Assembly (NCBI RefSeq): GCF_905220705.1 | Contig: NZ_CAJNAT010000022.1 | Coordinates: forward strand, 62,001-126,000 | DNA from: Paraburkholderia domus | GTDB lineage: Bacteria > Pseudomonadota > Gammaproteobacteria > Burkholderiales > Burkholderiaceae | Direction of reading: 5' to 3' | DNA length: 64,000 nucleotides | Shown here: positions 50,492 to 58,444 of the stretch, piece after piece | How positions within the stretch are numbered: the first letter of the stretch is position 1 | Layout of the letters: each line of letters begins with the position of its first letter | The notes under the pieces: model-generated | What the model saw: only the letters and a program-made list of their open reading frames with translations | Told to the model about the DNA's origin: nothing | Databases searched by the model: none | Position numbers and translations under genes: made by a program

Positions 50492-52180
50492 TTATCTGCC
50501 GCCCGCGCGAATCAGATCAGCGGCTTTCTCGCCGATCATGATCGCGGGCGCATTGGTGTTGCCGCCGATCAGCGTCGGCATGATCGACGCGTCGGCCACG
50601 CGCAGACCGTCTATGCCGCGCACGCACAAGCTTGGGTCGACCACCGCCATCTCGTCGATCCCCATCTTGCAGGTGCCGACCGGGTGATAGACGCTATCGG
50701 CGCGACTGCGCACGAACGCGCGGATCGCGTCTTCGTTTGAATCGTCCGGTCCGAAGTCGTCTGTGTCCAATTCCTTGCCGCCCGCGGTGGCCAGCGCCGA
50801 TTGAGCAAAGATGCGGCGCACGATCCTGACGCCCGCGACGAGCGTGTCGAGGTCCGCCTCGGCCGACAGAAAACGCGGGTCGATTAACGGGGTGTCACGC
50901 ATGTCCGCGGTGCGCAGCCGCACGTTGCCGCGGCTCTGGGGGCGCAGAATGTAGGCATGACAGGAGTAGCCATGACCCAGTTGGCGGCGGTTCGCTACGC
51001 TGCCATTGCCGAGCAGCGCGAGCACGAAGACCAGCTGCAAGTCGGGGATGGCCAGGTCGGGACGGCTCTTCACGAAGGCGCCCGCTTCCGCGAAGTTGGA
51101 GCTGACCATGCCGGTTCGATGACGCCGGTAACGCAACACCTCGACGGCGATCCGCAGAAAACCGGCCGTCGAATAGCCGTACAGATCGTTGGACTTCACC
51201 TGTTTATTGACGATGACGTCGAGGTGATCCTGGAGATTCTCGCCGACGCCGCGCAGGTCTTGCACCATGTCGATGCCGAGGCTGCGCAGATGCTCCGCCG
51301 GCCCGATGCCGGAAGCCATCAGCAGTTGCGGCGAGTTGAAGGCGCCGCAACTAAGGACGATTTCGCGCCGGGCGCGCAATGTCTGTTCGACGCCTGCTCG
51401 CACGACGCTGACGCCGCTTGCCCGTTTGCCTTCGAACACGAGGCGCAGCACTTGCGTATCCGTGAGTACGTTGAGGTTCGCGCGGCCGCCGTTCAGGCCG
51501 GCATCGCCGGCGTTTCCGCCATGCAGATAAGCACGCGCCGCGTTCCAGCGCTCGCCGTTATATTGCGTGACCTGATGGAGGCCGACGCCTTCCTGCTCTG
51601 CGCCGTTGAAGTCGGCGTTCAACGGATATCCGGCCTGCTGCGCCGCTGCGATGAAACGGTGCGAGAACGGATTGGGTGTACGCAGGTCGCTGACGTGCAA
51701 GGGGCCTTCGCCACCGTGCCATGGATCGTCGGTGCGTCCGGCGCTGCGTTCATTGCGTTCGCTGCGGCGGAAGTAGGGCAGCACGTCGTCGAAGCCCCAG
51801 CCTGAGCAACCGAGGTTCGCCCATTCATCGTAGTCGTTGCGGTGCCCGCGAATATAGACCATGCCATTGATCGACGAGCTCCCGCCCAGCCCGCGGCCGC
51901 GCGGCTGGAAGGAGGGCCGCCCGTTAAGGCCGGCCTGCTGCTCGGTGTAGTACGCATAGTTGCGCGGGCCGGCCTTTTTCACCGTTGCTGCGAGGCCGAT
52001 CGGAGTCCATACGCTCATGTGATGGTCATGCGGACCGGCCTCGAGCAGTGCGACCGTGACCGCAGGATCTTCCGCCAGTCTGGCGGCCACTGCGCAGCCA
52101 GCCGAACCTGCACCGACGACGATATAGTCATACTCCGCTGCGAACGCTGTGTTGTGAGTGCCTTTCCCAGGTTTGTTCAT
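50492..52180 (-). CDS. GMC family FAD-dependent alcohol oxidoreductase (choline dehydrogenase-like)
   Basis: The 562-residue flavoprotein has the N-terminal FAD motif 'YIVVGAGSAGCAVAARLAED' (about 18-37), the GMC signature 'RGRGLGGSSSINGMVYIRGH' near 90-110, a second one at 'VLSCGAFNSPQLLMASGIGP' near 275, and the catalytic His in 'SVYHPVGTCKMG' near 500. It oxidises a primary or secondary alcohol and passes electrons to the respiratory chain or oxygen. ATG 52180 is preferred to 52228, as the FAD strand follows directly and AAAGG precedes it. It lies between the MFS permease and the dioxygenase genes. Confidence 0.93.
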   Translation of the reverse strand: MNKPGKGTHNTAFAAEYDYIVVGAGSAGCAVAARLAEDPAVTVALLEAGPHDHHMSVWTPIGLAATVKKAGPRNYAYYTEQQAGLNGRPSFQPRGRGLGGSSSINGMVYIRGHRNDYDEWANLGCSGWGFDDVLPYFRRSERNERSAGRTDDPWHGGEGPLHVSDLRTPNPFSHRFIAAAQQAGYPLNADFNGAEQEGVGLHQVTQYNGERWNAARAYLHGGNAGDAGLNGGRANLNVLTDTQVLRLVFEGKRASGVSVVRAGVEQTLRARREIVLSCGAFNSPQLLMASGIGPAEHLRSLGIDMVQDLRGVGENLQDHLDVIVNKQVKSNDLYGYSTAGFLRIAVEVLRYRRHRTGMVSSNFAEAGAFVKSRPDLAIPDLQLVFVLALLGNGSVANRRQLGHGYSCHAYILRPQSRGNVRLRTADMRDTPLIDPRFLSAEADLDTLVAGVRIVRRIFAQSALATAGGKELDTDDFGPDDSNEDAIRAFVRSRADSVYHPVGTCKMGIDEMAVVDPSLCVRGIDGLRVADASIMPTLIGGNTNAPAIMIGEKAADLIRAGGR

Positions 52181-52296
52181 GACGCCTTTGTCTGTTGAAT
52201 AGAGCTCGCGCTGCGACCGTGGTTTCACCCGGAAGCTGACGCGCCCGTCATGCGAGCCGGATGCGCAGGATGTCCTTCTATGTCCAGTTGTGTCCG

Positions 52297-53613
52297 TTAA
52301 GCCGCGGCTCGCGTGACAAAATGGTTCAGCATCCTGTGCGAACGCTCAGGATGGAGCCAGCGCAGAGCGGCGAGCGCGGCGGCGGTCAACAGCGCGGCAC
52401 TGACCACGAAGCCAAGCTCATACGCATGGCTATTGGCGCTGCCGTACAACTGAACGATCCGGCCCATCGCCACGGGTGCGAACGCGGCGCCAAGGCTTGC
52501 GAGCGCAGTGTGAATGGCGACCAGCGAACCGCGCTGGATGTCCGGCACCATTTCGGCGAGCAACGCTGGAGCGAGCGTGAAGCTCAGCGTCGGCAGCGCG
52601 CATGCCATCGCCAGCAGCGCTACCTTCTGCAGCGGCAGCAGATGGAACAGCGTCGGCAGGATGTAGATCAGGGCGCCGCCCACCGCGCTCAGACAGATCA
52701 GATGAACCCGCGCCCGGCGTGTCGTGGCGCCGCGCTCGAGCATGCGCTGGGATAGCCAGCTCAGCCCGATATTGACCGGCGTAGCCGTCGCGATCACGAC
52801 GGCAAAGCAGCGGCCTGCTTCGACACCGGTGAAACCCAAGCCCTTTTCCAGGTAGGTTGGCAGCCATGTCAGGGTTAGGCCCAGCGTCCAGTAGGCTGTG
52901 AATCCCAGTGCAAACACGCAGAGGACCGACGGGTCCGTCAAAATCCGACGATAGGGCAGGCGATGCGATCGAGCAGTCGCAGCGCTCAGGTCCACATTGC
53001 CCTGTTGGGGAAGGGCCGCCCGCGGCTTGCCGAGTTCGCCTTCGCGACCGAAACACAGCCACAGCACGCTCCAGATCGCGCCCACCGCGCCGAGTAGCAG
53101 AAAGTTCATGCGCCAGCCCCACTGTCTCGTGACGAGCGGGATCAGCAGGCCGGCCAGCAGCATCCCCATGGCCGCCCCCTGGTTGATAATCGCGACCGGC
53201 AGATTGCGTTTCCGGTCAGGAAACCATTTGTACAGCGCATGCACGGACACCGGGAAAGACGGTCCCTCGGCGGCCCCGAGCATGACGCGGCAGATCAGCA
53301 GCCCGACCGCGCTCGTCGTCATGGCCTGCGGCAGCTGGAGCAGCGCCCAGCTAAGTCCCATCGCGAGCAGCAACCAGCGGGTCGGGAAGCGGTTTGAAAG
53401 AAATCCCACCACGACGGTCGACGTCGAAAAAAGCCAGAAAAAACTGCCGGCGACCAGTCCGAATTTTTCCGGCGATAGATGCAGTTCGGCCGTCAGCGGG
53501 ACGGCTACCAGCCCGAGCACGATTTTGTCGAGGAAATTGATCAGCGCGAGACCCGTCAGCAGGAGGGTCATCGTCCATGCGGATCGTGTCCGGAAATCAG
53601 AGGAAGCGGTCAT
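52297..53613 (-). CDS. MFS transporter, ACS type
   Basis: The 438-residue permease has twelve hydrophobic segments, with 'NFLDKIVLGLVAVPL' in helix 1 (the ACS-type Asp position) and 'SNRFPTRWLLLAMGLSWALL' in the loop 2-3 region. It probably brings in an organic anion with protons. The second Met (53613) is chosen; an alternative start lies four codons upstream, with no clear ribosome site for either. It is the first gene of the minus-strand unit and is followed after 116 bases by the GMC oxidoreductase, so it is likely the uptake route for that pathway's substrate. Confidence 0.92.
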   Translation of the reverse strand: MTASSDFRTRSAWTMTLLLTGLALINFLDKIVLGLVAVPLTAELHLSPEKFGLVAGSFFWLFSTSTVVVGFLSNRFPTRWLLLAMGLSWALLQLPQAMTTSAVGLLICRVMLGAAEGPSFPVSVHALYKWFPDRKRNLPVAIINQGAAMGMLLAGLLIPLVTRQWGWRMNFLLLGAVGAIWSVLWLCFGREGELGKPRAALPQQGNVDLSAATARSHRLPYRRILTDPSVLCVFALGFTAYWTLGLTLTWLPTYLEKGLGFTGVEAGRCFAVVIATATPVNIGLSWLSQRMLERGATTRRARVHLICLSAVGGALIYILPTLFHLLPLQKVALLAMACALPTLSFTLAPALLAEMVPDIQRGSLVAIHTALASLGAAFAPVAMGRIVQLYGSANSHAYELGFVVSAALLTAAALAALRWLHPERSHRMLNHFVTRAAA

Positions 53614-54002
53614 GTGTCGTCTCATTGACGTACGGTGCTGTCGCGTTGGGGTACACCGGAAAAGACGCGACGCGAGCGACGGTGCTTGACGGCGCGGTGA
53701 CGGTGGCCGCGGGGCTCCTTGTTTCCATCCATGTCTCCTTTAATCTTTTTCCGGGTGGACTTCGCTGTCCGTCCCGGCACTGCTGGTTTTACAGCGTCAC
53801 GGTAATGGGTCGGGGAGGGTGGGGAACCACCCGGAACAGGTAGTCCAGGGAAAACCTTGTTCGCTGAACCGTACGGCGGGCAAAGACAGGCGCTCCACCC
53901 TATCGGGGTAGTGGCATTGAAGCGGGGCAGGCTTATCGTTGCTACCGGAGGCTTTGCATAGGCGGCGCATGTTTATGCAATCGCCGTTGCGCACGTGGCG
54001 CT
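53614..54002. other. Intergenic region upstream of MFS unit
   Basis: The 389 bases are divergent promoter space between the MFS gene and a small plus-strand ORF. They contain GGGTGG-GGAA-CCACCC (53817-53832), a six-bp inverted repeat, and a GC-rich CCACCCTATCGGGGTAGTGG segment near 53896-53915 that is also partly dyadic. Short frames here are not supported as genes. Confidence 0.5.
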
Positions 54003-54296
54003 ATGCATGGATGCTGGTCTGGGACAAGTGGGGACGCATTGAGAACCGAACAAACGTCGTTGCGCGGTCTGGTCGACAGGTGGCTGGGGCTGGGTTCGCA
54101 GATGCGTGTGCGCGTCACGCGCTTCGGGTATTGCCGGACGAACCGCTGGCGTTACGCCTGCGTGGAATCGGCGCGACCTTCGGGCGACCTGTCGATTATT
54201 TTCTTCCGCCACGAAGACGGTTCGTGGCGTGTATTTCCTCCCGAAAAGAAGCGTCCGGCGATGAATGTCGCGCGAATGTCGGCCTCGTTAGCTTGA
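54003..54296 (+). CDS. Small conserved-looking basic protein, unknown function
   Basis: The 97-residue frame encodes a compact, Arg-rich protein: 'LRGLVDRWLGLGSQMRVRVT' then 'RFGYCRTNRWRYACVE' and 'FFRHEDGSWRVFPPEKKRPA'. I recall short Burkholderia proteins of similar wording, but cannot name a family. A TTG at 54039 with GGGGA upstream, giving MRTEQTSLRG, may be the true start, because such relatives begin there. It lies 38 bases upstream of the ETF-quinone oxidoreductase gene on the same strand. No membrane segment or signal is visible. Confidence 0.6.
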   Translation: MHGCWSGTSGDALRTEQTSLRGLVDRWLGLGSQMRVRVTRFGYCRTNRWRYACVESARPSGDLSIIFFRHEDGSWRVFPPEKKRPAMNVARMSASLA

Positions 54297-54334
54297 CGCA
54301 AGGTGTTTTGTAAAAAAAATTGGAGACCGACGCA

Positions 54335-56014
54335 GTGTGTATCCCGGCAGTCCTTGAAGATGATTTCGCGCCGACGCGCGAGTCGATGGAATACGACGTG
54401 GTGATCGTCGGCGGCGGCCCGGCGGGCCTGTCCGCAGCGATCCGCCTGAAGCAGCTGGCGGCTGGGAAAGGCGTCGAGCTTTGCGTGTGCGTGCTGGAAA
54501 AAGGCTCGGAGATCGGGGCGCATATCCTGTCGGGCGCGGTCATGGATCCGCGCGCGATCACCGAACTGATTCCGGACTGGAAGGAAAAAGGCGCGCCGCT
54601 AACGGTCGACGTGACCGAAGACAAATTCCTCTTCCTGACCGAAACCGGCTCGAAAAGCGTGCCGGTCTGGGCGCTGCCGGACAATTTCAAGAACCACGGC
54701 AACTATGTGATCAGCCTCGCGAATGTCACGCGCTGGCTGGGCCAGCAGGCTGAAGCGCTGGGCGTCGAGATTTTTCCGGGCTTCCCGGCTGCTGAAATCT
54801 TGTACAACGACGATGGCTCGGTCAAAGGCGTCGCGACCGGTAATCTGGGCATCGGCAAGGATGGCGAGCCGACCGAGAATTTCCAGCTCGGCATGGAACT
54901 GCACGCGAAGTACACGCTGTTCTGCGAAGGCGCGCGCGGGCACCTCGGCCGTCAACTGAACGACAAGTTCAAGCTGCGAGAAGGCGTCGATCCGCAGGTT
55001 CACGGCATCGGGATCAAGGAACTGTGGGAAATCGATCCGGCCAAGCACAAGCCGGGTCTGGTGATGCACACGGCCGGCTGGCCGCTGGAGAACGACACGT
55101 ACGGCGGCTCGTTCCTCTATCACATGGACAACAACCAGGTGGTGGTGGGCTTCGTGGTCGGCCTGGGCTACACGAATCCGTATCTGTCGCCGTTCGAGGA
55201 ATTCCAGCGCTACAAGACGCATCCGGCGATCCGGGCGGTGCTCGAAGGCGGCAAGCGGGTGTCGTACGGCGCGCGGGCGATCACCGCGGGCGGCCTGCTG
55301 TCGCTGCCGAAGCTGGTGTTCCCGGGTGGCGCGCTGGTGGGTGACGATGCGGGCTTCCTGAACGCATCGCGGATCAAGGGTTCGCACGCGGCGATCAAGA
55401 CCGGCATGCTGGCCGCTGAGGCTGCTTTTGAGGCAGTCCAGGCAGGCCGCACCAGCGATGAGCTGACGGCCTATCCGGAATCGTTCAAGACGTCGTGGCT
55501 GCATACCGAACTGCATCGCGCGCGCAATTTCAAGCAGTGGATGAGCAAGGGGCTCTACCTCGGCACTCTGATGGTCGGCATCGAGCAGAAGCTGCTGGGC
55601 GGCAACGTGCCGTGGACGCTGCATCACCAGCACTCCGATCACGAGATGCTCAAACCTGCGTCGCAGTGCAAGCCGATTGTCTATCCGAAGCCGGATGGCA
55701 AGCTGACGTTCGACCGGCTCTCTTCGGTGTTCATCTCTAACACCAACCATGAAGAGAATCAGCCAGCCCACCTGACGCTGAAAGATCCTTCGGTGCCGGT
55801 CGGCGTGAACCTGCGTACGTACGCAGGCCCCGAAGCGCGCTTCTGCCCGGCGGGCGTTTATGAGTTCGTGAAAACCGAACAGGACGAAGACCGCCTGCAG
55901 ATCAACGCGCAGAACTGCGTCCACTGCAAGACCTGTGACATCAAGGACCCGACGCAGAACATCGTGTGGGTGACGCCGGAAGGCGGTGGCGGTCCCAACT
56001 ATCCGAATATGTAG
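54335..56014 (+). CDS. Electron transfer flavoprotein-ubiquinone oxidoreductase
   Basis: The 559-residue protein has the FAD motif 'YDVVIVGGGPAGLSAAIRLK' at about 19-38. The ETF-QO middle 'HILSGAVMDPRAITELIPDW' follows, with the membrane-dipping ubiquinone region, and the C-terminal 4Fe-4S ligands are in 'ARFCPAGVYEF' and 'NCVHCKTCDIKDP'. It moves electrons from reduced ETF to ubiquinone at the inner membrane. The GTG at 54335 is preferred because GGAG lies nine bases upstream; frames from TTG 54320 or ATG 54386 are possible. The extra N-terminal stretch 'CIPAVLEDDFAPTRES' differs from the usual short leader. It would complete the electron path of the acyl-CoA cluster. Confidence 0.95.
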   Translation: MCIPAVLEDDFAPTRESMEYDVVIVGGGPAGLSAAIRLKQLAAGKGVELCVCVLEKGSEIGAHILSGAVMDPRAITELIPDWKEKGAPLTVDVTEDKFLFLTETGSKSVPVWALPDNFKNHGNYVISLANVTRWLGQQAEALGVEIFPGFPAAEILYNDDGSVKGVATGNLGIGKDGEPTENFQLGMELHAKYTLFCEGARGHLGRQLNDKFKLREGVDPQVHGIGIKELWEIDPAKHKPGLVMHTAGWPLENDTYGGSFLYHMDNNQVVVGFVVGLGYTNPYLSPFEEFQRYKTHPAIRAVLEGGKRVSYGARAITAGGLLSLPKLVFPGGALVGDDAGFLNASRIKGSHAAIKTGMLAAEAAFEAVQAGRTSDELTAYPESFKTSWLHTELHRARNFKQWMSKGLYLGTLMVGIEQKLLGGNVPWTLHHQHSDHEMLKPASQCKPIVYPKPDGKLTFDRLSSVFISNTNHEENQPAHLTLKDPSVPVGVNLRTYAGPEARFCPAGVYEFVKTEQDEDRLQINAQNCVHCKTCDIKDPTQNIVWVTPEGGGGPNYPNM

Positions 56015-56090
56015 CGAGGGCTTGCGTTGACGCCGCGCAGTCGCCGTGATCGTGTCGCCGAAGGCGCCGGCAAGATGAGCCTTCTGCGCC

Positions 56091-56876
56091 TTAACCCTGA
56101 TCCCCCCCACCGACCGGCAGCACCGTGCCTGTGACATACGACGCTTCGTCCGAAGCGAGAAACAGGATCGCGCCGACCTGCTCGTCGATCGTGCCATAGC
56201 GGTGCATCAGGCTCGACGCCAGCGTCTGATCGACGATACCCTGATACCAGACAGCCTCCTGCTCGCTCTGCTTGGCGGTATTGCGCGGCACGCTGCGCGG
56301 GGGCGCTTCGGTGCCGCCGGTGGCGACAGCGTTCACGCGGATGCCGTTCTCCGCATGTTCGAACGCGAGACTGGCAGTCAGCGCATTGACACCACCCTTG
56401 GACGCCGCATACGGCACCCGATAGAGGCTGCGCGTCGCAATCGACGACACGTTGACGATCGCACCGCGCTGCTGTTCGATCATCGCGGGCAGCGCGGCAC
56501 GGCAGCACCACAGTGTCGGAAACAGCGAGCGGCGCACTTCGGCTTCGATCTGTGCTTCTTCATACTCCTGGTAGGGCTTTGCCCAGATGGTCCCGCCGAC
56601 GTTGTTGATCAGAATGTCGATCCGGCCAAACGAATCGATTGCCGCGCGTGCCATCGTGCACGCGCCGGCATACGTTTCGAGATCGGCGACGACCGCGAGC
56701 GATCGGGCGCCGCGCGCGGCAATCTCGGCGCTGACTTCGTGAACGATATCGGCACGGTCGACCAGCACCACAGCAGCGCCTTCGCTTGCCGCACGCAACG
56801 CGACACCGCGGCCGATGCCTTGTCCCGCGCCGGTGACGATCACCACTTTTCCGTTGAAACGAGCATTAGCGTTCAT
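56091..56876 (-). CDS. benD: Benzoate 1,2-dihydrodiol dehydrogenase
   Basis: The 261-residue SDR oxidises and decarboxylates 1,2-dihydroxycyclohexa-3,5-diene-1-carboxylate to catechol. Visible are 'VTGAGQGIGRGVALRAASEG' at 14-33, 'INNVGGTIWAKPYQEYEE' near 90 (a BenD/XylL feature) and the catalytic 'YAASKGG' near 158. It ends 'GTVLPVGGGDQG'. ATG 56876 is chosen; a GTG at 56885 overlapping the benC stop is the alternative. It is the last gene of the ben operon, directly after benC. The assignment rests on sequence type and operon order. Confidence 0.93.
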   Translation of the reverse strand: MNANARFNGKVVIVTGAGQGIGRGVALRAASEGAAVVLVDRADIVHEVSAEIAARGARSLAVVADLETYAGACTMARAAIDSFGRIDILINNVGGTIWAKPYQEYEEAQIEAEVRRSLFPTLWCCRAALPAMIEQQRGAIVNVSSIATRSLYRVPYAASKGGVNALTASLAFEHAENGIRVNAVATGGTEAPPRSVPRNTAKQSEQEAVWYQGIVDQTLASSLMHRYGTIDEQVGAILFLASDEASYVTGTVLPVGGGDQG

Positions 56877-56881
56877 GAGCG

Positions 56882-57901
56882 TCACGCGACGTTAGTCGCC
56901 GAGAATTTTTCGTAGTAGAAATGCGCGGGAGCGACATCCGTTTCGCGCAACCAGCCTTGCACCGCTTCGACCATCGCGACCGGCCCGCACAAATAGATGT
57001 CGACGTCGCCGCCGTTGAGCCACGCCGGGTCCACATGCGCGGTGACGTAGCCTTTGCGGGCGTGGTCGCTCGATGGCGCCGCAACGCAGGTGCGATACTC
57101 GAAATTCGGGAGCTTGCGCTGCGCTTCTTCAAGCTGTCCGATAGCGACGAGGTCGATGTCGTTCGTCACGCCGTAGACCATCCTGACCGGCTGCGTGCTG
57201 CCGTTCGCGACGAGCACGTCGAGCATCGACAGGAACGGTGCGATGCCGGTGCCGCCCGCGAGAAACAGTATCGGGCGCACGGTGTCGCGCAGATAGAACG
57301 CGCCATACGGACCGGAGAACGCCACGCGCTGTCCGGGTTGTGCCTGTTCGGTCAGATAGCGGCTCATGCGGCCGTCCGGCACGTTGCGCACGACGAACGA
57401 CACGCGCGAGGCGCCTGGCGGCGAGCTGAACGAGTACGAACGTGTTGCGTCGCTGCCGGGTATTTCGACGTTCACGTACTGCCCTGGCAGGAAGCCGAGG
57501 TTGTCCGGCGCGTCGACGTCGATCGAAAGGTGGATCGTCGAATCGGTCAGCCGGTTGACTGCCGCGAGCGTGCCTTCATGCCGCGACACGCCGGTCTTGC
57601 ACGCGGCCGACGAAGCCGGCACGCGGATCACGCAATCCGAACGCGGACGCGTCTGGCATGCGAGCACATAGCCTTGCGCCGCTTCATCGGCGCTCAGCGC
57701 GTCCTCGATATAGCTCGACGCCGGCAGGTCGTACTCGCCCGATTCGCAGAAGTTGCGGCAGGTTCCGCAAGCGCCGTCGCGGCAATCGAGCGGAATGTTG
57801 ATCTGCTGCCGGTACGCGGCATCGGACAATGTCTCGTTGTTCCGGCACGTGATGAAGCGGGTGACCCCGTCTTCGAACTGAAGTGCGATAGTGTGTTCCA
57901 T
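56882..57901 (-). CDS. benC: Benzoate 1,2-dioxygenase electron transfer component
   Basis: The 339-residue reductase combines a plant-type [2Fe-2S] ferredoxin (residues 1-95, Cys ligands in 'CRDGACGTCRNFCESG' and 'LACQTRPRSD'), an FAD domain ('ATRSYSFSSPPGASRVSF') and an NAD domain ('LFLAGGTGIAPFLSMLDVL'). It carries electrons from NADH to the BenAB oxygenase. It lies 39 bases downstream of benB and immediately upstream of benD. Length and domain order match known BenC/XylZ proteins. Confidence 0.95.
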   Translation of the reverse strand: MEHTIALQFEDGVTRFITCRNNETLSDAAYRQQINIPLDCRDGACGTCRNFCESGEYDLPASSYIEDALSADEAAQGYVLACQTRPRSDCVIRVPASSAACKTGVSRHEGTLAAVNRLTDSTIHLSIDVDAPDNLGFLPGQYVNVEIPGSDATRSYSFSSPPGASRVSFVVRNVPDGRMSRYLTEQAQPGQRVAFSGPYGAFYLRDTVRPILFLAGGTGIAPFLSMLDVLVANGSTQPVRMVYGVTNDIDLVAIGQLEEAQRKLPNFEYRTCVAAPSSDHARKGYVTAHVDPAWLNGGDVDIYLCGPVAMVEAVQGWLRETDVAPAHFYYEKFSATNVA

Positions 57902-57940
57902 GAACTGCTCCTCAACCCAACTGTGCTGAACCCGGCGTGC

Positions 57941-58444
57941 TCAGATGTGATAGATGTCGATGACCTGATTGATGTAGTCGTTCTTCAGCACGACGTACTT
58001 GTTCAGGATCTGCGGCTTGCCATCCGCACTGCGGCCCGAGAAATCGATCACGTAGCGCGACATGCCGAAGTAGCTGTAGTTCGCCTTATAGCGGTGGCTG
58101 AGCGTGTGCCAGTTGAAGCGAACTGTGCAAACACCGTTTTCTTCGCTTTCCAGCTCGACATTGGCGATGTTGTGACTCGTGCGGGTGTCCGGCATGGTTG
58201 CGCTCGAGCGCTCGGTCTTGATGCGGAATACGCGATCCTCGAGACCCTGGCGATCCGGGTAATAGACCAGCGAGATTTCGCGTTGCGGATCCGTCACCAG
58301 CTTGTCTTCGTCGTCCCACGACGGCATCCAGAACACCGCGTCGGGGTGATAACAGGCGAGCCATTCGTCCCATTGCTCATCGTCGAGCAAGCGGCTTTCG
58401 CGGTAGAGGAATGCCTGAATATCGGCGAGCGTGATGGTGTTCAT
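57941..58444 (-). CDS. benB: Benzoate 1,2-dioxygenase small (beta) subunit
   Basis: The 167-residue subunit has the ring-hydroxylating dioxygenase beta fold: 'FLYRESRLLDDEQWDEWLAC' at about 12-31, 'DREGLEDRVFRIKTERS'-like region near 75 (here 'DRQGLEDRVFRIKTERSS') and the terminal 'LKNDYINQVIDIYHI'. It is structural and helps form the alpha3beta3 oxygenase. Its ATG overlaps the benA stop by four bases (ATGA), showing translational coupling. Confidence 0.95.
   Translation of the reverse strand: MNTITLADIQAFLYRESRLLDDEQWDEWLACYHPDAVFWMPSWDDEDKLVTDPQREISLVYYPDRQGLEDRVFRIKTERSSATMPDTRTSHNIANVELESEENGVCTVRFNWHTLSHRYKANYSYFGMSRYVIDFSGRSADGKPQILNKYVVLKNDYINQVIDIYHI

Noticed and set aside
54599..56197. 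532-residue minus-strand open frame opposite ETF-quinone oxidoreductase
   Set aside because: Composition is Arg/His/Leu rich without motifs, and the plus-strand product is an intact, conserved enzyme.
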